Notes under the pieces: model-generated
The model's input: only the letters and a program-made list of their open reading frames with translations
Databases searched by the model: none
What the model was told of the DNA's origin: nothing
Position numbers and translations under genes: made by a program
Shown here: piece by piece, positions 38,178 through 48,434 of the stretch
How positions within the stretch are numbered: the stretch's first letter is position 1
How the letters are laid out: each line of letters opens with the position of its first letter
NCBI RefSeq assembly: GCF_900188335.1
Contig: NZ_FZOY01000001.1
Location: 372,001-436,000 of the forward strand
Direction of reading: 5' to 3'
Origin: Tropicimonas sediminicola
GTDB lineage: Bacteria; Pseudomonadota; Alphaproteobacteria; Rhodobacterales; Rhodobacteraceae
Length of the DNA: 64,000 bases

Positions 38178-38645
38178 ATGTCCCTGAAACCCCTCTTCGC
38201 GGCGGCAGCCGCGCTCGTTCTCGCCACCCCGGCCCTTGCCGATATCGAGATCGTCGACGCCTACGCCCGCGCCGCCATGGCCAATGCCAAGTCCGGTGCG
38301 GCCTTCATGGAAATCCACAACACCGGCAGCGAGGACGACCGCCTCGTCGGCGCCGCCTCCGACATCGCCGCCAGGGTCGAGCTGCACACCCACATCGGCG
38401 ACGCCAACGGCGTGATGCAGATGGTGCAGGTCGAGGAAGGCTTCCCGATCCCCGCCGGCAGCACCCACATGCTCCAGCGCGGCGGCGACCATGTCATGTT
38501 CATGGGGCTCACCGGCCCGATGAACGACGGCGAGACGGTCACGGTGACGCTGAGCTTCGAGAAGGCCGGCGACATCACCGTCGAGATCCCGGTCGACCTG
38601 CAGCGCCAGCCCGGCCAGCCGATGCAGCACGGCATGAGCAACTGA
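38178..38645 (+). CDS. Copper chaperone PCu(A)C
   Basis: A 155-residue periplasmic protein. A signal peptide ends near ATPALA. The copper site is the family H-x(n)-M-x(n)-H-x-M pattern: a histidine in ELHTHIGDANGVMQM and the later STHMLQRGGDHVMFMGL. PCu(A)C delivers Cu(I) to the CuA or CuB site of cytochrome c oxidase. A methionine/histidine C-terminus (QPMQHGMSN) may add metal contacts. It lies behind the small DUF2946-like gene. Confidence 0.93.
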   Translation: MSLKPLFAAAAALVLATPALADIEIVDAYARAAMANAKSGAAFMEIHNTGSEDDRLVGAASDIAARVELHTHIGDANGVMQMVQVEEGFPIPAGSTHMLQRGGDHVMFMGLTGPMNDGETVTVTLSFEKAGDITVEIPVDLQRQPGQPMQHGMSN

Positions 38646-38706
38646 CCGGACCATTCCGGTGGCGCCGACCCGCTCGGGCCGGCGCTGCCGGCCGTCGCGC
38701 GCCGGC

Positions 38707-38723
38707 CGGGGGCCATGCCCCCG
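38707..38723. repeat. Short palindrome CGGGGGC-CAT-GCCCCCG
   Basis: A perfect 7-bp stem with loop CAT lies in the convergent spacer. It is followed by AGCGCCCGGCC; a similar hairpin plus AGCGCCCGGCC occurs at 40345-40387, so this may be a third small repeat family. Confidence 0.5.
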
Positions 38724-38746
38724 AAGCGCCCGGCCTCTTCTGTCGG

Positions 38747-38800
38747 AAAATATCCTCGTGGGGCGCGCGGCCATGCCGCGCGGGGGGCAGACAGCCCCCC
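38747..38800 (+). repeat. Interspersed hairpin element, family 1, copy D
   Basis: AAAATATCCTCGTGGGG precedes a variable hairpin GCGCGGC-CAT-GCCGCGC (38765-38781) and the constant hairpin GGGGGGCAGACAGCCCCCC (38782-38800). Read on the minus strand it starts 22 bases past the cobB stop and ends in TATTTTCC, so it may terminate cobB. Confidence 0.85.
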
Positions 38801-38822
38801 TCCGCCCGCACCGCCGAGGCGC

Positions 38823-39533
38823 TCAGATCTGCTGACGGAGCCCGCCGGCCAGAAGCCCCTCGACCCAACCCGGCACGACCTCGGTCGCCGGCCCCTCGAA
38901 GCGCCGGTCGAACATCCCGCTCAGCTCCGACGGCTCGAGGTTCAGCTCCACCGTCTCCGCCCCGGCCGCGTTCGCGTGCATCACGAAACCGGCCGCGGGA
39001 AAGACCTGGCCGGAGGTGCCGATGGCGGCAAACAGGTCGGCGCTGATCACGTGGCGCTCGATCAGGTCCATGTCGTAGGGCATCTCGCCGAACCAGACGA
39101 TGTCCGGCCGGGTCGCCGCCTCGCCGCATTCGGGGCAGGGATCCTCGGCCCGCATCACCAGCGGCGCGGTCCAGTGGGCGCCGCATTGCGCGCAGAGCGC
39201 CCCGGTCAGCTCGCCATGCATGTGGATCACCCGCTGGTGGCCGGCGCGCTCGTGCAGGTCGTCGATGTTCTGGGTCACCAGCACGACCTCGCCCTGCCAG
39301 TCCCGCTCCAGCCGCGCCAGCGCCGCATGGGCCGCGTTCGGCTCGGCGGCCAGGGCATTGGCCCGCCGCGCGTTGTAGAAATCGTGGACGAGCGCCGGGT
39401 TGCGGGCGAAGCCCTCGGGCGTGGCGACCTCCTCCAGGTCGTATTGCGACCAGATCCCGCCGACATCCCGGAACGTTCCCAGCCCGCTTTCGGCCGAGAT
39501 CCCCGCGCCGGTCAGAATCACGATCTTGCGCAT
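38823..39533 (-). CDS. cobB: NAD-dependent protein deacylase (sirtuin)
   Basis: A 236-residue sirtuin. The NAD site is GAGISAESGLGTFRDVGGIW, then TQNIDDLHERAG, the catalytic histidine is in VIHMHGELTGALC, and a zinc site of two cysteine pairs (CAQC and CPEC) follows. IGTSGQVFPAAGFV closes the fold. The bacterial class III form has desuccinylase as well as deacetylase activity. The start at 39533 begins with the NAD-binding strand; upstream in-frame sequence is not conserved-looking. Confidence 0.95.
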   Translation of the reverse strand: MRKIVILTGAGISAESGLGTFRDVGGIWSQYDLEEVATPEGFARNPALVHDFYNARRANALAAEPNAAHAALARLERDWQGEVVLVTQNIDDLHERAGHQRVIHMHGELTGALCAQCGAHWTAPLVMRAEDPCPECGEAATRPDIVWFGEMPYDMDLIERHVISADLFAAIGTSGQVFPAAGFVMHANAAGAETVELNLEPSELSGMFDRRFEGPATEVVPGWVEGLLAGGLRQQI

Positions 39534-39848
39534 CTTTCGCTCCTTCAGACCCGGCGCCCCGGTTCGCTGTAAGGCGGGACGGGGGGCATCACTCACCCCC
39601 CGTTTCTGGAACAGGCAGCGGCCGGAGGCAACGGTCGAAGGGCCGGGACCGGAAAGCCGCCGGCGACGTCTCGCGATCCGGGATCGCTGGCGCCCGTCCG
39701 CGCCGAAATTCCGCGCGGTCCTGCCAACGGCGAGGGCAGAGGCGGCAGCCGCGGGCGCAGGCCGAAGCGGCGAATCGCCGACGCGGCGCGTCCGACCTGT
39801 CCGAATGGCAGCCTTGACCCGGCCCCGCCCCGGGCGCACCCATGGACC
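39534..39848. other. 315-bp divergent intergenic region
   Basis: This region lies between the starts of cobB and the phosphatase gene. It contains an 8-bp hairpin ACGGGGGG / CCCCCCGT with a 9-base loop (39579-39603). I see no gene and no clear promoter boxes. Confidence 0.4.
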
Positions 39849-40328
39849 ATGACCGAGCCGACCCACGCCGCCCCGCCCCGTATCCTTTTCGTCTGCCTTG
39901 GCAATATCTGTCGCTCTCCCGCCGCCGAAGGCGTGGCGCGGGAGCTGGCCACGCGCGCCGGGCAGGCGGTGGAATTCGACAGCGCCGGCACCGGCAGCTG
40001 GCACGTGGGAGAGCCCCCCGACCGGCGGATGCAGGCCACCGCGCGCGGCTCTGGCTACGACCTCTCCGGCCTCCGGGCGCGGCAGTTCGTGCCGGCGGAT
40101 TTCTCCCGCTTCGACCTGATCGTCGCGATGGACCGCCAGAACCTGGAAGATATCGAGGCGCAACGCCCGCCGGGCAACGAAACGCCCGTCCGGCTGTTCC
40201 TGGCCTATGGACCGTCGGAACGCGTCGACGTTCCCGACCCCTATTACGAGGGCGGATTCGATCTCGTTCTGCGGCTCATCGAACATGCCGCGATGGGGCT
40301 TCTGGGGGAGTTGCGCCGGCCGCGGTGA
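39849..40328 (+). CDS. Low molecular weight protein-tyrosine phosphatase
   Basis: A 159-residue phosphatase. The P-loop LFVCLGNICRSPAAEGVARE holds the catalytic cysteine and arginine, and the acid loop DPYYEGGFDLVL carries the general-acid aspartate. Such bacterial LMW-PTPs act on tyrosine kinases of polysaccharide export or on small substrates. No kinase gene is adjacent. It is divergent from cobB. Confidence 0.95.
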   Translation: MTEPTHAAPPRILFVCLGNICRSPAAEGVARELATRAGQAVEFDSAGTGSWHVGEPPDRRMQATARGSGYDLSGLRARQFVPADFSRFDLIVAMDRQNLEDIEAQRPPGNETPVRLFLAYGPSERVDVPDPYYEGGFDLVLRLIEHAAMGLLGELRRPR

Positions 40329-40344
40329 CGCGGGCCGGCGGGCA

Positions 40345-40359
40345 GGGGGCGTGGCCCCC
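40345..40359. repeat. Short palindrome GGGGGC-GTG-GCCCCC
   Basis: A perfect 6-bp stem in the convergent spacer after the LMW-PTP gene. AGCGCCCGGCC appears some 20 bases later, as near 38724, which suggests a small repeat family used as a shared 3' end. Confidence 0.45.
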
Positions 40360-40395
40360 GTGCGGACCGGCCGGAGCGCCCGGCCGGCACTGCGA

Positions 40396-40719
40396 TCAGC
40401 TGCAGACGTTGCCCGCGGTGGTGCCGAACGCCTTGTAGCGCTTCCAGAATGCCTCGTCCGAGGCCCTGTCCGACTGACGGACTTCCTGCGCACGGTGCGG
40501 GTCCTTGAAGAACTTCGCGGCCATCCGCTGGTCCCGGCGGGTCAGCATCTGGTCGGCGACGCGCTGGATGCAATCGCACAGCGGCCGGGAGGCCGCGCGG
40601 CGGTTGGAACTCATGCAGGCGCGCTCGATGGTCGAGCCGGCCTCTGCCGAGGGTGCCGAGATCATGCCAAGCGGAAGCGCAAGCGCCGCCGCCAACAGGA
40701 GTGTGGTGAGGGTTTTCAT
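40396..40719 (-). CDS. Small exported protein of unknown function
   Basis: A 107-residue protein with a clear signal peptide (TLLLAAALALPLGMISAPSAEA). The mature part has four cysteines, including the pair CDC in SRPLCDCIQRVADQML and a C-terminal one in GNVCS, which suggests disulfides in the periplasm. Similar short proteins in Rhodobacterales are sometimes labelled arginine transporter, which the sequence does not support. Single gene converging with the phosphatase. Confidence 0.7.
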   Translation of the reverse strand: MKTLTTLLLAAALALPLGMISAPSAEAGSTIERACMSSNRRAASRPLCDCIQRVADQMLTRRDQRMAAKFFKDPHRAQEVRQSDRASDEAFWKRYKAFGTTAGNVCS

Positions 40720-40870
40720 GTGCTCTGCCTCGATATTGCCTGGACCGGCCGTCTTGCCGCGGTCGATGGTCCGATCCGCTCTTCGTGCCAGAATTGTCGG
40801 GAAATATCAACGTTTGCTGAACGCCGGGCGGAAAATCCGTGCCCGTCTGTCGGGTGCCGGCCACAGGCGT

Positions 40871-41143
40871 TCATCCGCGCAGCACCCGGAAGCCGTCCGC
40901 TCCCGTCGCTCCGCGCGCTTCCCAGTCAATGCTGTCCACCCGGCCCGCCGGAGGGACGCTCCGCATCGCCTCGATCATCGCATCGACCGCCTCTCCGGGG
41001 CCCTCGAGCCACGCCGAGACCGAGCCGTCGGCCTCGTTTTGGACCCATCCGGCGAGTCCCCGCGCCGCCGCCTCGCCACGGCACCAGGCGCGGTAGCCCA
41101 CGCCCTGCACCCGTCCGCGCACCCGCACCGCGACCGCCAGCAT
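40871..41143 (-). CDS. acyP: Acylphosphatase
   Basis: A 90-residue acylphosphatase that hydrolyses carboxyl-phosphate bonds. The signature is VRGRVQGVGYRAWCRGEA, with the catalytic arginine in GVGYR, and the asparagine is in GLAGWVQNEADGSV. The start lies four bases after the stop of the VOC gene, so they are co-transcribed. Confidence 0.93.
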   Translation of the reverse strand: MLAVAVRVRGRVQGVGYRAWCRGEAAARGLAGWVQNEADGSVSAWLEGPGEAVDAMIEAMRSVPPAGRVDSIDWEARGATGADGFRVLRG

Positions 41144-41147
41144 CGCC

Positions 41148-41738
41148 TCAGCGCCCGCGATAGGGGTCGGCCGGCGCCCGGCTCTCCGAGAGCGTCTGCT
41201 GGCGCCGCTCCACCAACAGCTCGATCGCATCCGCCAGGTGCACTTCCTGGATGTTGTAATCCCCGCGCGCGACCCGGATCCGGTGCGCCTCGATCATCAC
41301 GTCGGCATGGGTGCACCCCGCCGGCGGCTCGAACCGGTAGCAGGCCAGCTCGATCAGCAACCCGAGCGGGTCGGTGAAATAGATCGAATCCATGAACCCG
41401 CGGTCCTTCGGCCCCGAATGCCGGATGCCGCGCTCGTCCAGCCGCCGCACGGTCTGGCTGAATGTCGCCCGGCTGACGTTGAACGCCAGGTGATGCACGC
41501 AGCCCGCGTCGGTCGGCGTGCGCGCCGGGTTGGGGCGCCGGTTCTCGTTGGTGAAAACGGTGATCAGCCGGCCGTCGCCGGGGTCGAAATACAGATGCCC
41601 CTCGCTGGGCCGGTCGAGGTTGGGCTGGTCGAAGACAAAGGGCATGCCGAGCACGCCCTCCCAGAAATCGATGGATGTCTTGCGATCGGCACCGGTCAGC
41701 GTGATGTGGTGCACGCCCTGTGTCTGCAATTTGCGCAT
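41148..41738 (-). CDS. VOC/glyoxalase family protein
   Basis: A 196-residue protein with two vicinal-oxygen-chelate modules. Metal-ligand candidates are the histidine in GVHHITLTGADR, the histidine in GCVHHLAFNVSR and the glutamate in LLIELACYRFEP. It resembles extradiol ring-cleavage dioxygenases and glyoxalases more than fosfomycin-resistance proteins. The start at 41738 (MRKLQTQGV) begins with the first strand. The substrate is unknown. Acylphosphatase follows in the same operon. Confidence 0.82.
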   Translation of the reverse strand: MRKLQTQGVHHITLTGADRKTSIDFWEGVLGMPFVFDQPNLDRPSEGHLYFDPGDGRLITVFTNENRRPNPARTPTDAGCVHHLAFNVSRATFSQTVRRLDERGIRHSGPKDRGFMDSIYFTDPLGLLIELACYRFEPPAGCTHADVMIEAHRIRVARGDYNIQEVHLADAIELLVERRQQTLSESRAPADPYRGR

Positions 41739-41927
41739 GCCTGTCTCCCCCGGATGACACCCAAACGTTGCAACAGCGTATAGCATTGCGGGCTTCGGTC
41801 AAATTCCGCCTTCCGTAGGGAAAGCTGGGCTTCAGGGGTTACTCCGACGCGCGGAATGTCCCATTCTTGCCGCGATTGGTTTCTAAATTGACTCCAATTT
41901 GCGAGATACCGAGAGGGTGAGGGCATC

Positions 41928-42983
41928 GTGAGCACGACATACTGGGCGAGGTTCGACAGCAATTCCGCCAACAACCCGGCGTTGAACCTGACTGGAGACC
42001 CGTCCGTCGAGATCACCTTCGTGCCCAGCGGGCCGGACGGGGACATCATTCTCGAAGGCAGCGAGGGCGTGCCCGATCCCGACACCCAGGTCGTGATCGA
42101 CGGGGTCAGCTACGACTTCAGCTTCGCGGTCCAGGGCACCCTGCCCACAACGAACAACAACGGAGCCAACCAGGTCCCGGTGGAGTTCCGTGGCGCGGAC
42201 GTGATCGTCATCACGGTCTACGACTACCCCACGCCCGGCGACACCGCGCGCCTGAGCTTCATGCCCGGCGAGGAAGCGACCGAGGCCGACATGGAGAATT
42301 TCGGCAACGGCGCGATCGACATCCAGAACGTCGACGAGACCGGGCCGGGAGAGATCTGCTTCGCCGCCGGCACCCTGCTGATGACCCCCAAGGGCCCCGT
42401 GCCGGTCGAGGACCTCGCCCCCGGTGACCTGCTGGTCACCCGCGACGGCGGGGCGCTGCCGATCCGCTGGGTCTCGTTCAGCACCCTGCGCTGGCCCGGC
42501 GCGCGGGATCTCGACCGCCCCATGCAGATCCGCGCCGACACCTTCGGTCCCGGCGCGCCCGCACGCGACCTCGTGGTCTCGCCCCAGCACCGCGTGCTGC
42601 TGGGCGGCACGGCCTGGGACGGGCGCGAGGTGCTGGCCCCGGCCCGCGGCCTGGCCGGCCTGCGCGGCGTCCGCGAGATGAAGGGCTGCCGCCGGGTGAC
42701 CTATTACCACGTGCTGCTGCCGCGCCACGCCGTGATCCTGTCCGAGGGGCTCGAGACCGAGAGCTTCCTGCCCGGCCCGATGGCCCTGCGGATGCTGACC
42801 CCGACGCAGCGCGCCGAGGTGCTGCGGCTCTTCCCGGCGCTTCTGAAGGACCCGAAACGCGGCTACGGCGCGATGGTGCGGCCCTGCGTGACGGTCGGAG
42901 AGGCGCGCGACGCGGTCCGCGCCCATCCCGAAGCCTCGGACCATCGGCCCCAGGCTCCGGGCGCGGCGCGCGACGTGGCCTGA
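41928..42983 (+). CDS. Hint-domain (Hedgehog/intein-type) protein
   Basis: A 351-residue protein. The first 140 residues are acidic and strand-rich with no signal peptide. A Hint_2 domain begins at the cysteine of ICFAAGTLLMTPKGPVPVED and continues with LAPGDLLVTRDGGALPIRWV, DLVVSPQHRVLLGG and YHVLLPRHAVILSEGLETES. In Rhodobacterales such domains sit in RTX-like secreted proteins and may self-cleave or cross-link. The start is GTG with a GAGAGGGTGAGGG ribosome site. Three RTX genes follow in the next 3.5 kb. Confidence 0.85.
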   Translation: MSTTYWARFDSNSANNPALNLTGDPSVEITFVPSGPDGDIILEGSEGVPDPDTQVVIDGVSYDFSFAVQGTLPTTNNNGANQVPVEFRGADVIVITVYDYPTPGDTARLSFMPGEEATEADMENFGNGAIDIQNVDETGPGEICFAAGTLLMTPKGPVPVEDLAPGDLLVTRDGGALPIRWVSFSTLRWPGARDLDRPMQIRADTFGPGAPARDLVVSPQHRVLLGGTAWDGREVLAPARGLAGLRGVREMKGCRRVTYYHVLLPRHAVILSEGLETESFLPGPMALRMLTPTQRAEVLRLFPALLKDPKRGYGAMVRPCVTVGEARDAVRAHPEASDHRPQAPGAARDVA

Positions 42984-43010
42984 CGGCCGGCGTCGCCCGC
43001 CGTTCGGCGG

Positions 43011-43850
43011 TCAGAGGATGGTGATGTCGTCGATCAGGTCGCTCTTGTCCTCGACCCCGCGCAGCACAATCACCTCGTCGCCGAAGTCGAAGACCACCTT
43101 GCCGGATTTCTCCTCGGCGAACTTGTTGACCACCTTGCGGCGCGTCAGATCGTTGTTCCAGAGGTCGGAATCCAGCACCAGCCGGTCCGTGTCGTCCGCG
43201 AAATCCGTGATGATGTCGCGCCCGTCGCCCTCGGCGAACAGGAAGGCGTCGGCGCCCTTGCCCCCGGTCAGCAGGTCCTTGCCCTTGCCGCCCTCGATCG
43301 TGTCGGCGCCCTTGCCGCCATTGATCGTGTCGTTGCCACCGGCGCCGAGCAGCGTGTCATTGCCCGCGCGCCCCAGCATCTTGTCGGCCCCGGCATAGCC
43401 GATGGCGGCGTCGTCGTAGCGGCTGAGGTCGAAGGTGTCGTTGCCGGCGAACATCGCCTTGAAGATCCGGACATCGTCGCCGGTCCGCTTGGTCTCCATC
43501 GCGTCGTTGACGGCCTTGGCCGAGACCTCGAAATCCTGGATCGTCCACAGGTCGATCCAGTCGCTGCCCGACCAGATGCTCAGGTGCAGGCCCTCGACCT
43601 TGCCACCGGTCATCGCGTTGTCCGAACTCGCCTCGTCGGAGCTTTCCGCCACGATCCGCTGGCCGGTGAACTGCAGCAGCAGGAAGGAGCCGTTGTCCTC
43701 GAAGTCGATCTCGAACGCGTCGCGATAGGTCGTGTCCCAGTAGTCGAAGGGCTTGTTGTTGTAATAATAGAAGAATTCCGCGCCCTTCCACGCGTCGTTC
43801 AGGTTGTAGACGAACTGGTTGAAGGAATCGACTGCGTTCACGCTCGCCAT
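43011..43850 (-). CDS. RTX calcium-binding protein 1
   Basis: A 279-residue protein. Residues 1-130 are a unique aromatic-rich domain (GAEFFYYYNNKPFDYWDTTY). Residues about 135-200 hold nonapeptide repeats such as GRAGNDTLLGAGGNDTINGG and KGADTIEGGKGKDLLTGGKG. The C-terminal 80 residues (ADAFLFAEGDGRDIITDF, LDSDLWNNDL) match RTX protein 3. No signal peptide is present, consistent with type I secretion by a C-terminal signal. Calcium should fold the repeats outside the cell. Divergent from RTX protein 2. Confidence 0.88.
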   Translation of the reverse strand: MASVNAVDSFNQFVYNLNDAWKGAEFFYYYNNKPFDYWDTTYRDAFEIDFEDNGSFLLLQFTGQRIVAESSDEASSDNAMTGGKVEGLHLSIWSGSDWIDLWTIQDFEVSAKAVNDAMETKRTGDDVRIFKAMFAGNDTFDLSRYDDAAIGYAGADKMLGRAGNDTLLGAGGNDTINGGKGADTIEGGKGKDLLTGGKGADAFLFAEGDGRDIITDFADDTDRLVLDSDLWNNDLTRRKVVNKFAEEKSGKVVFDFGDEVIVLRGVEDKSDLIDDITIL

Positions 43851-44037
43851 TGGGCTCTCCGGTCATCTGCTCTTTCCGCCCACCTTCCATGCCCCCGCGA
43901 TCCTGTCAAACCGGGCTGGCGGTTCGTTGCCGTTTCCCGCCGGTCCGGGTGACCCCACGTCCCGGATGCGCGCCGTGCCCGCCGCTTGCTAGCCTCCCGC
44001 TGGGCCCGGCCCGCTCCAACGTCCCCGCCCCCGCATC

Positions 44038-45444
44038 ATGGAGATCATCTTGCTGCGCTTCTTCCTCTTTTCGGCCTTCGATTCCCTCGACGGTGCCGAC
44101 GCCGCCGCCCTGTTCGACACCGCGCCGGTCGGCACGACGCTCAATGCAAAGACCGAGCTGAGCCGGGCCTTCCCTGCCGCCACCCTCGTCGTGGTGCCGT
44201 TCTCCGAACTGGTCGACACCCTGCGGTCAGGTGAGGTGGACTATGCGGTCCGCGGCTATCTGAGCAGCTTTCAGGAGGATGCCTCCGCGCTGGAGGCGAG
44301 CGGTGCGCTCAATTCGACGGTCTTCGCCTACGAGATCACCCCAGAGGGCGAGGTGCGCTCGGTCGATCCCGCCGCGCTTCTGCCGGATGCCCCCTCGCTG
44401 GGCCCCGACGTTCTGGTCGGAACCGACGGCGACGACATCCTGCATGCCAGCCACGGGTGGGACACGCTCTACGGCATGGCGGGCGACGATATCCTTTTCG
44501 GCGAACAGAACTCGGATGTGCTCTGGGGCGGCGATGGCAACGACAAGCTGCGCGGCGGCGCTCTCGACGACAGGCTGATCGGCGGTCCAGGCAACGATGT
44601 CCTCGACGGCGGCATCAAGATCGACGTCGCCGATTACTCCTCGCACGGGTCGGTCACGGTCGACCTCGCCATCACCTCCTACCAGCAGACCGGGGTCGGC
44701 TGGGACAAGCTGGTCCGCATCGAGAACGTGATCGGCGGCAGCGAGGCCTCGCGGCTCTTCGGGGACGAGGGCCGCAATGTCCTGACCGGCGGTGCCGGCA
44801 ACGATGCCCTGTACGGGCGCGGCTGGAGCGACGAGCTCATCGGCGGCGAGGGCGACGACCTGCTCTCCGGCGGGCGCGGTGGCGACTACCTCATCGGCGG
44901 CGAGGGCAACGACACCCTCCGCGGCGGCGTCGACAACGACACGCTGATCGACCGCGAGCATCCCTGGATACCTATTACCAGTGACGACCGCCTTTTCGGC
45001 AACCGAGGCGACGACTTTCTGGACGCCGGTTACGGCAATGACTGGCTGTCCGGCGGCAAGGGTGACGACGATCTCCGTGGTGACAGGGGCGACGACGTCC
45101 TGCGCGGCAACGGCGGCAACGACCGCCTCTATGCCGGTATGGGCGACGACATCCTGATGGGCGGCCGCGGCAACGACAGGCTCTACGGGAACTTTGGCAA
45201 GCAGACCATGACCGGGGGCAAAGGCGTCGACGAGTTCCTTTTCTACAGTTCCATCGGCCACAACGTGATCACCGATTTCCGGCCCGGGATCGAGACCATC
45301 TGGATCAGCGAGAAGTACCGGGACCTGATCATCGAGGGCGATGTGGATACAATCATCCGCGTCGACAACGACACCGAGTTCTCGATCACCCTTCTGGGGG
45401 TCTCGCCGGATGACCTGAGCCGCAGCGACTTCTTCTTTATGTGA
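44038..45444 (+). CDS. RTX calcium-binding protein 2
   Basis: A 468-residue protein with a 115-residue N-terminal domain (FDTAPVGTTLNAKTELSRAF, VDTLRSGEVDYAVRGYLSSF) not seen in its neighbours. The rest is a long set of calcium-binding repeats: GTDGDDILHASHGWDTLYG, GMAGDDILFGEQNSDVLWGG, GNDKLRGGALDDRLIGGPGN and so on, broken by a spacer near residue 205. The C-terminus ends in a hydrophobic-Ser/Asp segment with FFFM, as in type I secreted proteins. Converges with RTX protein 3. Confidence 0.87.
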   Translation: MEIILLRFFLFSAFDSLDGADAAALFDTAPVGTTLNAKTELSRAFPAATLVVVPFSELVDTLRSGEVDYAVRGYLSSFQEDASALEASGALNSTVFAYEITPEGEVRSVDPAALLPDAPSLGPDVLVGTDGDDILHASHGWDTLYGMAGDDILFGEQNSDVLWGGDGNDKLRGGALDDRLIGGPGNDVLDGGIKIDVADYSSHGSVTVDLAITSYQQTGVGWDKLVRIENVIGGSEASRLFGDEGRNVLTGGAGNDALYGRGWSDELIGGEGDDLLSGGRGGDYLIGGEGNDTLRGGVDNDTLIDREHPWIPITSDDRLFGNRGDDFLDAGYGNDWLSGGKGDDDLRGDRGDDVLRGNGGNDRLYAGMGDDILMGGRGNDRLYGNFGKQTMTGGKGVDEFLFYSSIGHNVITDFRPGIETIWISEKYRDLIIEGDVDTIIRVDNDTEFSITLLGVSPDDLSRSDFFFM

Positions 45445-45510
45445 ACGCGCGCCAGTGGCGGGTGGCCGCGAGGGCAGGGCGCTCCCGCCCCCGGCCGAGA
45501 CCCGCCGCGT

Positions 45511-46413
45511 TTACAGCAGGGTCAGATCGTCAGCCAGGTCGAACTTGTCCGCTACGCCCTTCACCAGCAGCATATCGTCGCCGAACGCCAGCACCACGTC
45601 GTCGCCCGTGTCGGTGGCAAACCGCTTGAGCACCTGCCGGGCGGTCAGGTCGTTGTTCCACAGCCCGCTGTCGAGCTCGATCCCGTCGATGTCATTCTCG
45701 AAATCGGCGATCACGTCGCGGCCGTTTCCGGCGGAGAACACGAAGCTGTCCGCCCCCGCGCCGCCCGTCATCTGATCCGCCCCGCGCCCGCCGTTCAGCC
45801 GGTCGTCGCCCGCGCCGCCGTCGAGCCGATCCCGTCCGGCCTCGCCGAACAGCCGGTCGGCCCCGTTGTCGCCATAGAGCCGGTCGGCCCCCCGGCCGCC
45901 CTTGATCACGTCCCGGCCGCCGCCGCCGCCCAGCGTGTCGTCGCCGGCCCTGCCGAGCATCCGGTCGCCGCCGTCGAACCCGTTCATCCGGTCGTCGCCC
46001 GCTCCGAGCCGGATCACGTCCCGCCCGCTCAGCGCGGCCTCGATCAGCGCCAGGTCGTCGGAGGTGTCTTCGGTCAGGATCGCGGCCAGGAGCTCCGCCG
46101 CTTCGAGCGGGGCGTCGACCATGTCGATCCCCCATGAAGAGCCGTCCGACTGCTCATCGACCTCAAGGACCATCTCCACCGTGCCGGCAACGAGCTGCCC
46201 CTTGCGGTTGACCTCGAAACCGCTGCCGAGAAACACCGTCAGGTATTCCCGTCCGCCCAGCAGCCAGTTGGTGAAATAGAGATCCTCCAGCGTCCGCGTC
46301 CCGGCTTCGATGAAAACGTCGTCCTCCAGGCCGGACTCGCGCAACCCATCGGACAGCCGGTGGAAATCCAGGTTCCGGATGCTGAAATCGCCCGTGGTCT
46401 CGAAACGCGCCAT
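45511..46413 (-). CDS. RTX calcium-binding protein 3
   Basis: A 300-residue protein. The N-terminal 135 residues form a domain different from RTX protein 1, starting [20 protein letters not shown]. Repeats such as [20 protein letters not shown] and [20 protein letters not shown] follow. The C-terminal part ([38 protein letters not shown], ending DLADDLTLL) is paralogous to that of RTX protein 1. Expected to be secreted by a type I system. The start at 46413 is chosen because the preceding in-frame residues are low-complexity. Confidence 0.86.
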   Translation of the reverse strand: MARFETTGDFSIRNLDFHRLSDGLRESGLEDDVFIEAGTRTLEDLYFTNWLLGGREYLTVFLGSGFEVNRKGQLVAGTVEMVLEVDEQSDGSSWGIDMVDAPLEAAELLAAILTEDTSDDLALIEAALSGRDVIRLGAGDDRMNGFDGGDRMLGRAGDDTLGGGGGRDVIKGGRGADRLYGDNGADRLFGEAGRDRLDGGAGDDRLNGGRGADQMTGGAGADSFVFSAGNGRDVIADFENDIDGIELDSGLWNNDLTARQVLKRFATDTGDDVVLAFGDDMLLVKGVADKFDLADDLTLL

Positions 46414-46622
46414 GCACTCGTCCTCGCGGCCCGCACCAGGTTCGTCCCAGGACCGCCAGCCGCGCGCCGCCCCGCCGTGTGGGCCCGTGCCGGGCCGCAT
46501 GCCCACCGCTATGCCATTCCCGCACCTCCGGCAATCCCGATCCGTGCCGATCCCTGTTTCCCTTTTCCCCGCGGCGTTCTATCGTGCTTGACCGCTGCAC
46601 GGATTCTCCTCATATGCCGCCC

Positions 46623-48425
<1,803 letters not shown>

Positions 48426-48434
48426 CCCCCGGTC

